Positions 23,577-34,699 are shown, counted from the stretch's first letter. The stretch is DNA of 64,000 nucleotides from Aspidapion aeneum (GCA_963576565.1 OY755038.1:179093452-179157451); one strand, 5' to 3'. The notes: generated by a model not told the origin, from the letters alone. Program-made: numbers and translations.

Positions 23577-23584
23577 TAGGTACA

Positions 23585-23749
23585 TGAGCGTATACAAGAA
23601 GGGGGGCTTGGGGGTTGAAGCCCCCTCCCCAAGAACCTAGAAATAGATTATTTTAAAAATATTTGTTTACCTACTTTTCAATAACTTAATAAATAAAAGT
23701 CGAAAAAAGTTCCAAGCCCCCCCAAGGAGATTTTTTGTATACGCCACTG
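23585..23749. mobile_element. hAT-type MITE
   Basis: The left end has GCGTATACAAGAAGGGGGGC, and the right end reads GCCCCCCC...TTGTATACGCCACTG; terminal CAGTGGCG is typical of hAT. The flanks TAGGTACA (23577-23584) and TAGGTGCA (23750-23757) are an 8-bp duplication with one mismatch. The left terminus itself is eroded. Confidence 0.55.
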
Positions 23750-23929
23750 TAGGTGCATATCTGAAATAAAGCATTAAAAATTTTCTACAGTACAAAGCTT
23801 AGTTCCATTTTTAAACACTTCATCATTTTTGAGACTACCTATTTATTTTTGTTGGCCTATTTGCTAATTGTTATTATAACTGGTAATGAGGTATATTTCA
23901 AAAATGATTATGAAATATACATACGATGT

Positions 23930-24052
23930 TACGATTGTCATTTTTTAATAAAGTGGAAACAGTGTGATTTCAAAAATAATACAGAAATGACAATAAAAGT
24001 ATAAAATTGAAAAGGGCCTGAAACAATTTTTACGTGTTTACGTACAATACAA
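23930..24052. repeat. Dispersed direct repeat (second copy about 25945-26070)
   Basis: ATTTTTTAA-AA-GTGGAAACAGTGT, then CAAAAATAA and AATGACAATAAAAGTATAAAATT, AA-GG-CCT-AAACAATT are shared with 25945-26070 in the same orientation, 2 kb apart. The hAT insertion at 24061 and its flanks lie between the two. Non-coding. Confidence 0.65.
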
Positions 24053-24060
24053 GGTGTCCC

Positions 24061-25103
24061 CAGCGGAGTAGAGTGAGCGGGGGCAGGGGTTCCTACCCCC
24101 CAGCCTCAAGGATCCTGACGCCCCATGGGCACTCTAAGCTTTATTCAGTAGTCAAAACTAAAAATTGGTACAACCGTAAACAAATAATACCTTGAGCAAC
24201 TTATTATTTAGATAGTTAAGCCGAACCAAACAAACTCAGGGCACCTGTAAATCTTAATATTAGATAACACAGTCCCGTAACACCTACCTAGAGCGTCAAA
24301 ATTTTTGTCTACGACGCCCTTTTTTTCGTTAAATCTATAAGTTTTCTATTGCGGTGCCATTATTGTTCAGATATTTAATTTTTTTAAAATTTTCGTTTGC
24401 GGCGCAATTTATACAAACTTTTTCTGTGTTGATTGATTTTTTTAAAAATTTTCGCCTACAACGCAATTTTTTTCAATTTTTCAGTGGTTTTTTTAGTTTA
24501 GCCGTTTTTTCCGCAAAGTATTATTATTTTTAATTTTTGTGGAGTATAGTAATGGTTTAGATAAGGGGGCGCCAAATTTATTGTTTGCCCACACAAAAAC
24601 ACTCAGCTACGGAACTAACTAACTGCGGCGCTTAAATACCTTTAAAACTAACCAAAACTTTTGTATTTGGTCCCATTTTTCCTGAACATTTTGGCGCCTT
24701 ATTTTGTTCAATAATTTTAGTTTTCTAAAATGTTTGTTTTCGATCTAATTAAAAATTTTCTTCTTTGACACCATATTCCAAAAAATACTTAATTTTTCAA
24801 AAATTTTCGTCTGTGGCGCGATTTTTTTGCACCTATATCTACAAAAAAGTTTCTTCGGTTCGATTTTTTCCAAAAAGTACGTAAAGTGTTTTTATTTTTT
24901 TTTTCAAAAAACAAAATATTAACCCGCTAGGGTATCGGTAGCGTGCCATTTAAATTCGACACCATATTAATATAACCAATTTAATTAATAATAATAAAAA
25001 AAGTAGGAAGCTATTTTAATTTGATACTTATTTGTACGTAAAAAAAATTGGCGCCCTTTTAATCCTCTGCCCCCTCCGCCCTTTGAACCACGCTACGCCG
25101 CTG
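24061..25103. mobile_element. Non-autonomous hAT element, 1,043 bp, with perfect 8-bp target duplication
   Basis: The left end is CAGCGGAGTAGAGTGAGCGG; the right end, reverse-complemented, is CAGCGGCGTAGCGTGG, followed inward by G-rich runs on both sides. GGTGTCCC occurs immediately outside both ends (24053-24060 and 25104-25111), an exact 8-bp duplication as expected for hAT. The interior is AT-rich with recurrent GCGGCGCAATTTTT-like phrases and no transposase, so it must have been moved in trans. Confidence 0.85.
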
Positions 25104-25400
25104 GGTGTCCCAGAATTTCCCTCACACGCCTTATCTCTGTTAATAGTGAATATAAAATATTTTAAAACACGGGCTTTTTAATGATGCCTACTAGCCCTTA
25201 GCATCAAGTCGTCAATAGCTATTTTCCTATCAAGTGTGAAAAATTCACTTTTTGGGCACGGCACTGCCTAGTTGATCGAACGACGCAGGAATTAGGTCAA
25301 AGCACTCGAGTGTGGAAAAAGATTTTCCGCAAGAGTTAGGAACAATTGTTTTTCTACAAGCGTCAGGAAAACATAGAAAAATTAAATTATATAAAATAAA

Positions 25401-25584
25401 TACATTGTTATAGTGACCCGGTTATAGTGAATTCTCGGATATAGTGCCTGCTAGATCAAGTCCTGAAAAAATATTTTTCCATAACAGCAACACTATAATA
25501 GTGCTTCCTTTTATAGTGAACCTCGGATATAGTAAACCAATTTTAGTGCATTTTTCCAGTCTATTATATCCGGATTTCACTGTA
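25401..25584. mobile_element. Possible Tigger-like MITE remnant
   Basis: Repeated phrases GGTTATAGTGAATTCTCGGATATAGTG and TATAGTGAACCTCGGATATAGT end at TATCCGGATTTCACTGTA, whose reverse complement TACAGTGAAATCCGGATATA looks like a pogo/Tigger terminus. The left terminus is degenerate and the assignment is weak. Confidence 0.35.
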
Positions 25585-25589
25585 AAAAC

Positions 25590-26465
25590 CTACACTACAT
25601 CATGCGACTTTTTCCAAAAAACAAGTGTTTGATAGAAATTTGACATCTCACCTTTTCACCATAGCAACCAAGGCATTTTGTAGGCATTATTGTCAATAGA
25701 AACTTCAAATCTATACCGGTTTTTTTAAAATTTGACATTTCTGTGCCGAAATATTTTCTACACTAATGCGTCAAAGTAGAATTTTTTGCACTAAAAATAG
25801 TGTGGAAAATCACATTTTCCACACGCCTGTAGAAAAAATATTTTTTCATACATCATCCCCTAAGTAGCCACCACCAAGTTTTTTTTTTCTCAAATGGCAA
25901 CTCCTACTTTTTTTATTAAAATACAGGGACATCATTTATTACGAATATCATTTTTTAACAACGTGGAAACAGTGTAACTACAAAAATAAAAAGTGGGCCA
26001 ACTTTTAATAACATATTACAGAAAATGACAATAAAAGTATAAAATTAAAAAGGACCTAAAACAATTATTTAATAACACGCTTGTATAGGCAGTGCCGCAC
26101 TCAGTCTTGGGGGGGGCCGAGGCTTTATGATGTCGTATTTCATGCAAGTTTTTGTGTTTATTCATGAAATATGTGGAAAATATCTAAAAAAAATCTTAGG
26201 CTTAAGGGGGGGGATCAGGGCTAGCTACTGGCGTATAAGATTTAAAGAGTTTTAGAGAACTATACCTATTATTTAATAATAAAATAATAGGAACTAACCT
26301 TATACTACTGGAGAACATGCTAAAAACACGTTAGACTTACCTCACCTAATTAATAAGCGGCCCCTTCGTTCTTTGAGATAACCTCAGGCGCCATCTAACC
26401 ATATATAGTGAAACTTTCAGCGTAAGTTCATCGAACTCAGCCAAGAACTTTTGCAAAATAAGGCA
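25590..26465. other. Repeat-like AT-rich sequence, no gene
   Basis: Contains the second copy of the 23930 repeat (about 25945-26070). 26097-26245 is bounded by CAGTGCCGCACTC and, inverted, CAGTAGCTAGCCCTGATCC with long G runs inside both ends, so it may be another hAT-type MITE, although no clean 8-bp duplication is visible. No coding frame is supported. Confidence 0.4.
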
Positions 26466-26469
26466 ACAT

Positions 26470-27020
26470 TGCACCCGCATTTTCGACATTTTTACGGTTC
26501 GAGCTTTTTACGTTTCGACATAATTACGTTTCAATGATTTTGCGTCTCTTGTCCATTGCGTATCGCGCGTTTAATTTTCGACATTTTTACGGATCGACGA
26601 AATTACGATTCGTTTAAATTATTTTCTTCTACATTATTTTCGACAATTTTACGGATCGACAAAATTACGTTTCGCTTAAATTGCTTTCTTCTCTTTTATT
26701 TTTCCGCTTTATTATTTTTCGACATTTTTACAGTTCGACCTTTTTATGATTCGATTTTTTTATGGTTCGATCATTCTGCGAATCGACTTAACTACGTTTC
26801 GAGGATTTTACGTTTCAATGCTTTTACGTTTCGACATTTTTACGGGTCGACGAATTAACGCTTCGTCTAAATTATTTTTTACTATATTATTTTCGACAAT
26901 TTTCGTTTCGTTTAAATTATTTTCGTCTATTTAACTTTCGATTTTTTTATTTTTGACCAAATTACAGTTCGGCGTTTTTTTTCGACCATTTTACGTTTTG
27001 ACAAAACTTTTTTCGATGTT
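26470..27020 (-). repeat. 16-bp-periodic word array, inverted copy 2
   Basis: Units read (on this strand) as variants of TTTTTACGTTTCGACA with 16-bp spacing. In reverse complement they follow the same order as 19200-19790, including GCGCGATACGCAATGGACAAGAGACGC. The two copies are about 7 kb apart and in opposite orientation. The open frames here are artefacts of the periodic sequence. Confidence 0.8.
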
Positions 27021-27089
27021 TTTGTAGCGAGCCGCTAAATATTCTGGAATTTTTCAAGAATAACCCAACTATGGTAAGTAAGTAATAAA

Positions 27090-27672
27090 AAGTTACAATT
27101 TAACATTTAGCATTCAAGATGGTGGCAGAAGCTCAGATAAAAAATGATTTTTTTATCCTTATTTGACCGAACTAATGTTGTGTTGTATATATCAGTTTAT
27201 ACTAAATAAAGGTCGCTGATTTTAAAAATTGCATAACAAATGATATATCTATTGTAATACAAGATGACATTCTTCTATATGTATAAAACCAACAGTGTTT
27301 TCTTAGTTTGTTTAAGTTTTTTACCAAAAAATGTCATTTTATATATTACTCTAAGTTAGTTTTAAATTATAATGTACAAAAAAATACAATTCATTTACTT
27401 TTTTGGACTTTTTTTTAAATTAAAGTTGAAGCATTTTTTAATTAACAAACCCAGAACATTATATTCTTTTTAGAATCTAAACGCGGCCATCTTGGATTAT
27501 AATAGACATATGTCATTTATTATAAAATTTTTAAAATCAGCCACCTTTATTTTGTAGAAATTGATATAATACAGGGCAGCACTACTTGAGTTAAACAAAA
27601 ATGTAAATATAACTTTTTAATCTGAACTTCGGCCGCCACCTTAAATGTTAAATATTAAATTGTAGCCTTTTT
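27090..27672. mobile_element. Foldback element, about 580 bp
   Basis: ACAATTTAACATTTAGCATT, AAGATGGTGGC, AATAAAGGTCGCTGATTTTA and TATTGTAATACAAGATG on the left recur inverted on the right as CATCTTGGATTATAATA, TAAAATCAGCCACCTTTATT, GCCGCCACCTTAAATGTTAA and TAAATTGT. Arms are about 190 bp with a spacer of about 190 bp. No coding frame. Confidence 0.8.
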
Positions 27673-27689
27673 TAAATACCTACAAAAGT

Positions 27690-28095
27690 TGGCTAGCTCT
27701 TCATATAATCCAGAGAAATACCGCACAAAAATTAAAGAAAATATCGAAAAAGAACGTGTTTTTTGTTTTAAAGTGAGTGGTGTCAATTTTTTTAAAGTTT
27801 TTAAATTAAATAAGTCCCGCTTAAAGTGAAACAATCAAAATTGGGTTAATTTCTTCTAAAATAAAGAACTTGTTTTTTCGTAAAATTGGTAGCTGCCATA
27901 TTGTATTCTGAAGCCGGAAAATCGGGGATCTTCAAATGAAAATTTAGTTTTATGTGTAAGGTGCAAAATATAAACAAATATATCATTTTAAAGCTGTAAT
28001 TTAGAAATTTACTACTAGTGTATAGTATTTGCCTGCGTGGTAAGTATCTTGTCTTTTGTGAAGCGTTTTCCTGGTCAAGGCGGATCCACACAACA
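27690..28095. other. AT-rich spacer, no gene seen
   Basis: An 81-codon minus frame at 27846-28091 has no motif. I see nothing else to annotate. Confidence 0.4.
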
Positions 28096-28099
28096 TTTC

Positions 28100-28430
28100 G
28101 ACGAACACTGAACCGCGCAACGAGCCGAGCAGCGAACGAACACTAGTTTAGACGAGGTTTTAAGCTTGCTCGCGAACGATTTGACGAATCCTAGCCATTT
28201 GCATCGCTTGTCGGTTTTTTAACAGATATCAAGAATAATGCGCGTGAATGGGTTCGTTGGTTTGGACAGGACAAAATTAAATGGCAAACAGACATTTGAA
28301 TCCTGAAGGAAAAAACTGAGAGGATTTGTGGGAACAGCACAAGCGCTTCTTTCATTGTTCTGCTCATTGAAATAAAAAAAAAACGTGCTTTTGCTCACCG
28401 TTCTGCTCGTTGTGCGGCTCAATGTTCGTC
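28100..28430. mobile_element. MITE with GC-rich 38-bp inverted termini, 331 bp
   Basis: The left end is GACGAACACTGAACCGCGCA followed by ACGAGCCGAGCAGCGAAC; the right end reverse-complements to GACGAACATTGAGCCGCACA followed by ACGAGCAGAACGGTGAGC. The interior is unrelated to any transposase. No convincing target duplication was found, so the superfamily is open. Confidence 0.8.
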
Positions 28431-28439
28431 GGAAAGTTC

Positions 28440-30680
28440 AATTTTTTTTTTGGAGAAAGGAGATTAGGCGTATGAAGTAGCAATATTTTGCTTTATCTAC
28501 TGGACGCCGGCGCCAGCCAGTTTTTAGTGCGATATGTTGCCTAGAGTTTTGAAACCCTACGTTAGTTACGTCGTTTTGAAGCCTTTTTATAGGCATAGCA
28601 GAAAAAATCCCGTCAAACACGAGAGATACGTATTAAAAATACTCGTAAGAATGCCCATATACGCTATAGAAATATTTCTAAACAATAACCCTTAACAATT
28701 TAAAAAGAGGCAGCTATTTATATTTTAAAAAATAAATAACTTATACAGACAGGAATGAGTTCTAGAAAATAGAATTCATAAATTCTCGCACGCCCGCTTC
28801 GCCGGACAATAATTCCATCCAAGATGAAAAATTTCGCCGCGGATCATAACAACTTAAGCATCAGTGAGCTGAAAGGATCCGAGAGCTGTCTGCACAACAT
28901 AAAAATGAAAATATGGTCACAAATACTGGGGGTGGATTGTGCAAAAAGTTTTATATTATGCACTGTAGGAAGGTTATTCACACACAGAATCAAAACAAAA
29001 TAATTCGGCCAAATAAATTTCCCTACAATTCGCAGGCCTAAATTTTTTTGTACATGTATAATTTAAGTCTATATTTCACTTTACACAAAACCATTTGTTA
29101 AAAGATATAGTATTTATCTCATTATTATTTTATTAATTTAAGACCATACCTCAGAGTAAGATCTTACTCTAAGGACCATACCAATTAAGAAAGGAACAAA
29201 AACGATTTTGTTTAACATTTCAATTAAATTGTATTACTGTTTTACAGTAGGTAGTACTTCTACATTATTTCTGTTTTATGAACGAATGATGTTTCGTTAT
29301 ATATCAATAACCTGTTTATATTTTACAAACATCGGCAACTCATCTAAGAGTTGTTTCCTTAGAAAACGTTAAGTATATCATCGATAGAATGACTCAAATT
29401 CATTATCAAAAAGTTAACATTGTGCCTACATTCCGATGATTTCTTCTTCTCAATTTCTTTACACAAAACCTGAAATGTAACAGTTGATTTTGCGAAAAAT
29501 CGATTTATTTCTTTGAAATAAATAAATCCGTTGAAACCAGATAAAAATTTATTAAAAATTACTTAGTTTCGAATTATTTTAGTAGGTTAGTATAATAATG
29601 TTACCTCTGGAATAAGATAAGTTGATGAGGGTTGTTCTACCCAGCAAGTAATGTATAATTTAAAAATTTTATGTTTAGTTTTGGTACACCAAATAAATAA
29701 TAAAAATAAATAAATAAATGGTTTATTAACAGCAATAAATGGTTTATTAACAGCAATAAATGGTTTATTAACAGCAAAATACACGAAGATTTTTTTGAAA
29801 ATACATCACATCCCAGCTCTAAAACCGGCTGCGAATAAACCATATTACCCCTAAAGTAAGCACTGTCTGGAGGTCTTTTGTCTCTCCACAGTCAATCTCA
29901 AAACTGTAATGCAAATTGGCAAATCTAAATAAATAACTAAATACATCTAAAGAAAAAATAAGATTTAATTTCGCGGTCCCAATTATTCGCAACTTTTCTG
30001 ACTAGCTATTTTTTTAAATACAAGTGTGCGATAGTTGGAATGAAGTCTTGTTTGGTAGTTGTAATTCATTTGAATCAGATATGATTTATTCTTTTTGTTG
30101 GTGAATGCATACTTTTCGAAAAAAAACTTGTCGAACGTCGAGTAGTTTAGTTTCTTTAAATAAATTATCTGAGCTATAACGTAGAGGACTTTTGTAAATA
30201 ATTTTCAATACATTTTCTGCAGAATTTCAAGTTTTCCTACATGAGAATTTGCGGCAGCACCCCAGGCACTATATGCCTCTTTTTCCTGCTTAGTGTGGTA
30301 AGATGGAGATATAAAACCAAACATTAAATTTATTCATTCTACGTTTAGAGGTTGGGTAGGTATAGGTAGTGGGTGCGATAGCACCACGGGTCTCTCTCAC
30401 AAGTTCCTGGTCGGCTCTCTCCCACAAGGCCCTTGTGATCCCATTTTATAAGGCCCTCACAACGAATCACACCCTGGGCCTCAAAAAGCCAGTTTTTCCT
30501 TTTTTGACTATCTGACCTAATCAGGCTGGAAATCGGGCATAAGCGACCCATCAAAAAAAGAAGCTTTCTTGTTAATACCTGGTTTTAGATGATATGTTTG
30601 TGTGCCGACTGAGCTCTACTACTCAAGGACTTTTGTACAATACTTACTCTTAGCTTTAGGACGTACTTAAGCCATTCCAC
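28440..30680. other. AT-rich region, no supported gene
   Basis: Short frames (28438-28620, 30345-30554) show no motif. The sequence holds a three-unit 21-bp tandem repeat (separate entry) and otherwise ordinary AT-rich DNA. Confidence 0.4.
29713..29775. repeat. Three perfect 21-bp tandem units
   Basis: The unit AATAAATGGTTTATTAACAG-C occurs three times with no mismatch (29713, 29734, 29755). Because 21 is a multiple of three, it produces repeated NKPFIAV residues in a minus-strand open frame, which I regard as non-coding. Confidence 0.95.
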
Positions 30681-30685
30681 ACCTG

Positions 30686-31215
30686 GAGCCGTATTCTTCA
30701 AAGTTTGTGAAGGGAGCGATCCCGGGAACGTCCCGGGAAATCAAACTCACTTTTTCTCCCGAGAATGAAAATGTCGTAGTCTTGAACGCTTGAAGCTGTT
30801 TGTGAGTACAATGTTTAGAATCATTTATTTTAAACCGTCTTTAGGTTCAGATAAACGTTTCTCTGTAGTGTCAAATTAATAAACACGCGGCCTTTCGCAC
30901 TTCTCAGAAATAATATAATGTGTTGTATAGGTACTCATTTATATTAGGGACCGCAGTATAACAATTTAGTTTTAATGCATATACATATAGTTTTAATGCA
31001 TATACATATATCTTAATAGGGCTTTTCTTAAAAACTCTATTTTTAGTTTAGGCAAAAAAAACCAATCGCTTTGATAATATAAAGAAAAACAAAAAAGTGA
31101 GGTTAGAAACTTTCCCGGTGAACTTGAATTCACGGGAGCGTTCTTTCGAGAATAGAGCACTCACCTTTTTACGGTGAGGATTATTCACATTCTCCTCCCA
31201 AAAATTCAAGAATAA
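30686..31215. mobile_element. Possible foldback element with TTCTTGAAT-type ends
   Basis: The left part starts GAGCCGTATTCTTCAAAG with a following GGGAGCGATCCCGGGA, and the right part ends TCCCAAAAATTCAAGAATA, an imperfect inverted pair. Similar ends (ATTCTTGA) flank the elements at 53913 and 54071. The arms are degenerate. Confidence 0.35.
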
Positions 31216-31454
31216 GTATCCTGAGGGGAAGAAGAAGCAGCATTTGTTTTATTCTTAATAAAGAAGATACTCTATCAATATACGGGCACCTAAGCTCACA
31301 CTAGGTACTATGGTTATAGTGTACATGTGAGCTATAAATATATTTTATTTAACTCTAGACTCAATTACCTTTGGTGGGGATTTCTCCGTCCCTGTCGATA
31401 TTTCTAGTTGGCAACAGGGATATTCGGTTTCAGCGGGATCGAATTAGGAAGAAA

Positions 31455-31720
31455 TACAGTGTACTCCGGTTATAACGCACCCTCAAGAGATCAGAAAATG
31501 GGTACTTTATAAGCGGACATACGTTATAAAAAAACACAATTAAAAAGTTATGTTAGTACGTACATTTTTTATTTGGAATAAAATGGTTGTTTTTGACAAG
31601 TGCATTTGCCTACCAACTTCCGCTTTACTGATGCCTCTCTCAATACTTTTAATAATCTCTATCTTTTCTTTTACAGTTTTAGATTTGCGCCTGCAATTCT
31701 CTATTTTAACCAAAAACACA
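31455..31720 (-). pseudogene. Tigger/pogo transposase N-terminal remnant with psq-type helix-turn-helix
   Basis: TACAGTGTACTCCGGTTATAACG at 31455 looks like a pogo-family terminus. On the minus strand 31720-31540 the translation is KSKTVKEKIEIIKSIERG, then ISKAEVGRQMHLSKTTI, ending VRTNITF-stop. This fits the N-terminal DNA-binding helix-turn-helix of Tigger/CENP-B-like transposases (LTIxEKxEIIKxxExGxSKAEVARxFNLSKSTV). The second helix-turn-helix and DDE domain are missing. The initiator methionine is not seen. A plus-strand frame over the same bases is a shadow. A dead fragment. Confidence 0.7.
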
Positions 31721-31856
31721 CAAAATCGTACTAGACCATTTTTGCATATAAGATTAAACTCGAAACTGACGGCCTGCCGCCTGCAACTCGCGTTCGAATG
31801 AGAAAACCGCGGAATCGATTATTGAAAAATCCCCGAATTCTTCGGGGAATCACCGA

Positions 31857-31904
31857 TAATATTCCGGTTGTAACGTACAGTCGTACGTTACAACCGGAAT
31901 ATTA
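31857..31904. repeat. Perfect 48-bp palindrome
   Basis: Twenty-one bases on each side are exact reverse complements (inner parts GGTTGTAACGTA and TACGTTACAACC) around the spacer CAGTCG. The arm phrase CCGGTTGTAACG resembles the CCGGTTATAACG terminus at 31465 and the ACGTTATAAC words near 32030-32060, so it may be two Tigger termini fused head to head. Confidence 0.85.
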
Positions 31905-32064
31905 TAATGGAAATAAATCAAAATATGGTACGTTATAACCAAAGTAAAAGGTATAAAAGATACGTAATATCCGTTAAAAAAAGAAGAGTATTTTGGCCGA
32001 ACCAATGAAATATGTACGTAATAACTGAAAGTACGTTATAACCCAGGTACGTTATAACAAAAAG

Positions 32065-33335
32065 TAATATGATTTGCTTCTAGACCGAAAACAAATTTTT
32101 TGCTCATACTATATTACCTATATCTCAGAGTAAGAAAAAAAAAGAGGAGCGGTAAACTCGTTTTGGGCGGTCATTCATTCATTTGTTGGTAAATAAATTC
32201 ATGTGTTACGCTGTTGTCGCCGCATGTATCTTCTTTAAATTGTATAAATAATAAATCAGGTTCAACTTTTGACCAGTTGCAAAATATATAGTGCTTTAGT
32301 TTTGTTGGCCTATTCAACCCACGCGATATTTTGTCCTACGCTTATTAGTCCGCGTCGCGTCGTTTTGTTTGTGAATTTTTGATTACATCATTCGAAAATC
32401 TTTCATAACAAGGACATAATTTATGAACGGTCCCTTTCCCCACGACTTTTACAAAACGTTGTAACAGTGGTATGACGTCATATTACGGATTTCGTGCTGG
32501 CAGGGCCGGGTTTGGTTTTGGGATGTGGACTACATTCCCATGGAAGAGGGGTTCTCTAGCTTATTATAGAGGACCCGAAATTATTAACCATTGATCAAAC
32601 AAGTCTAACCGATATTAAGGATATTCTATGTTATTATTTAATAGGCGGCATATCTGTTTATAGAGTTTAAGCACTACTAATCATCGAAATAAAAATTTCA
32701 GTGAGCACTTAATGCTAGACATAATTATGTAGAAATATATACAGGCTGACAATTTGAAAAGGTTTTACCCGGAATATTATGAAAAGCAATAGAAAATAGT
32801 TTTTAAAAACATATAGGGCACTCCGAGGCGTAAAGATGAGTTATGGATTTGCAGACTTGGCCCCCTCGGAGCAAGTCCCGCCCCTCAGTTTTTTGTAAAT
32901 TGGAACCTTTTAGTTACGAGACCTTGTTAGAATGCTTTTTATTTATCTTTTTTAAGATTTTAGCTGTTAAATAAAATACTATTTTGTTTCTACCCGAAAT
33001 CGGCAATACTGCTGTATTAAATCTATATAATTTTCTTAGTTTAGCCAGTGGCATCGTGTATTTACATTTAATCAAAATACTAATAAAACATTTTGATTTA
33101 TCACCGTATATACACAAACACAGCCCTTCTTCCAATTCATTGTGAAGTACAAATAAGGGATTTTTTCTATTAACAAAATAAAAACGCAGCTATACCACCA
33201 AACTCAAAAACACCGAACCATACAACAGCCAACAGCACATTCCACATAAAAAAAATGTTTGATTGTGCTATTTTAAGCGTTGTTGCCATGTCGCGTGTTG
33301 AACTTGAAGAAGAAATGAAGGGCAGTTTATATGTA
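32065..33335. other. No supported gene
   Basis: Intermediate to AT-rich sequence. 32914-33135 (minus, 73 codons) is open but has no family resemblance that I can see. Nothing else stands out. Confidence 0.4.
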
Positions 33336-33336
33336 G

Positions 33337-33490
33337 GGGCCATTCTTAAATAACATAATGCTCAAGGGGAGGGGGGTGGTGGTTTAGCCTTGCGATACAC
33401 TTAGTGAAATTTTGATATATTTTTTATTAAAAATGCGTGAAGGAGGAAAGGGGGTCAAAAATCCTAAATTATTGGTAATTTGCCCGAGAC
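33337..33490. repeat. Dispersed MITE-like repeat (partner at 46333-46470)
   Basis: GGGGCCATTCTTAAATAAC, GCTCAAGGGGAGGGGGGTGG, GTTTAGCCTTGCGATACACT, AAAATGCGTGAAGGAGGAAAGG, GGTCAAAAATCC match the same phrases at 46333-46470. A third, inverted trace is at 50755-50850. These are short non-coding copies with CATTCTTAAAT/ATTTAAGGACAGG-type ends. Confidence 0.7.
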
Positions 33491-33644
33491 CATAGTTATT
33501 AACATTAAAAACTTTGTGGCATTTTTAAGTAACCCTGTATGCTGACCCGAAAAGCAATAGCTTGGTAAGGCATTGTTTGCATCGAGAAAATGTTTGTTCT
33601 TCATTTTTCTTAGTTAATACTCGTATTTCTGAAAAACGCGATGT

Positions 33645-33646
<2 letters not shown>

Positions 33647-33702
<56 letters not shown>
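33647..33702. repeat. (TA)n microsatellite
   Basis: About 28 uninterrupted TA units. Confidence 0.97.
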
Positions 33703-33705
<3 letters not shown>

Positions 33706-33730
33706 TTAGGGGATATGACAATTCACAGCT

Positions 33731-33814
33731 GAACCAATTCTCCCCCGACCCAACTTGCCACCGACGCAATTCGCTGCCGACCCAATTCGCCGCCGGGGCA
33801 ATTCGCCGCCGCCG
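33731..33814 (+). repeat. GC-rich 16-bp tandem words
   Basis: Four to five 16-bp units vary on CGACCCAATTCGCCGC (for example CGACGCAATTCGCTGC and CGGGGCAATTCGCCGC). The block is far GC-richer than its surroundings and lies between a TA tract and a Penelope-like remnant. The period matches that of the AT-rich word arrays elsewhere. Confidence 0.8.
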
Positions 33815-33904
33815 TGGTTTAAGTTTGCAATTTTATTATATTATAACACAACAAGAATTAAACCAAAATTATGGCTACGATACATGGATATATGGCCATA
33901 AAAT

Positions 33905-34600
33905 GATGACAAACTGCAGAATTTTCTACATCTTCTGAGCGGTATTCGACCAACAATCAAATGCACAATGGATTTTGAAAAAGATTCGGCCTTAACTTTT
34001 TTGGATCTTCTTATCAAACGAATAGACAGAAACATTCATACCACTGTATATAGGAAACCTACTTACAACAGAATGGTTATAGCGAGAAATTAATAAACTC
34101 AACGATCTTTAAAGTTAAAAACAAACCAAATATAGCAAATTCTCAAAATAATATGTTCAAGGGGTTTCAGAAAATATAAGACGAATAGCCAAACACTAAT
34201 AAGGAGTTTTGTAACTATAACAAAACCAGAAAATCCCACAAATATTAAGGAATGTATTTACTAAATCCCGTGTGAGTGTGGTAGATCATAATATGTAGAT
34301 GAAATGAAACGCCCTCTTCTTAGAGTAAATAAACATCTAAAAAGTACCCAATTAGGGGATATTGAAAGATCCGGTTTAGCGGATCATGCATGGTCAAATG
34401 ATCACATGATTCAATGGTCTGAAGCTAAAGTTTTGCGTAAGGAGACACATTGGCAAAAACGACAGTTTATTGAAGCTGCATTTATAATGCATAAACCACG
34501 CCTTAAGGAAAACAAGCGTCTTAGAATTAAAAAAGCGGGATGTCACACCCGACTGCATACCAAGTCGTATAAGTAGTACCCTTTAGACTGCATTGTTTAG
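33905..34600 (+). pseudogene. Second Penelope-like element, decayed
   Basis: One frame gives LSGIRPTIKCTMDFEKDSAL, TFLDLLIKRIDRNIHTTVYR and KPTYNRM: the block of Penelope reverse transcriptases normally reading IxFTxExExxxxLPFLDV...VYRKPTxTxxYL. Further on, a CECGRS-stop-YVDEMKR sequence and the open frame 34304-34576 (RVNKHLKSTQ, SGLADHAWSNDH, HWQKRQFIEAAFI, NKRLRIKKAG) match the GIY-YIG endonuclease module. Stops and frameshifts separate the blocks, so it is dead. It is far more diverged than the copy at 13886, indicating a separate, older family. Confidence 0.8.
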
Positions 34601-34607
34601 TTTACAG

Positions 34608-34650
34608 TTAAAAATGGTTAGAGATACTTACTAACCGAAACGTCGTGTTT
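34608..34650 (+). ncRNA. Decayed hammerhead-like core downstream of Penelope remnant
   Basis: TTAAAAA, T, GGTTAG, loop AGATACTTA, CTAACC, GAAA, CGTCG lie in the same order as in the Penelope copy at 13886. Stem II is a perfect six-bp pair, but the CUGANGA core has decayed at two or three bases. Inactive if the alignment is right. Confidence 0.35.
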
Positions 34651-34699
34651 AAAATAAGTAAAGACAATGGAAGTCCGAAGTTTTATTTCTACTTAATCA

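Noticed and set aside
26556..26934. 100- and 62-codon plus frames with repeated FxxxxLR residues
   Set aside because: They are read through the 16-bp-periodic array; frame openness comes from the TTC/TTT-rich words.
29587..29843. Overlapping minus frames with NKPFIAV repeats
   Set aside because: They arise from the 21-bp tandem repeat, whose length is a multiple of three.
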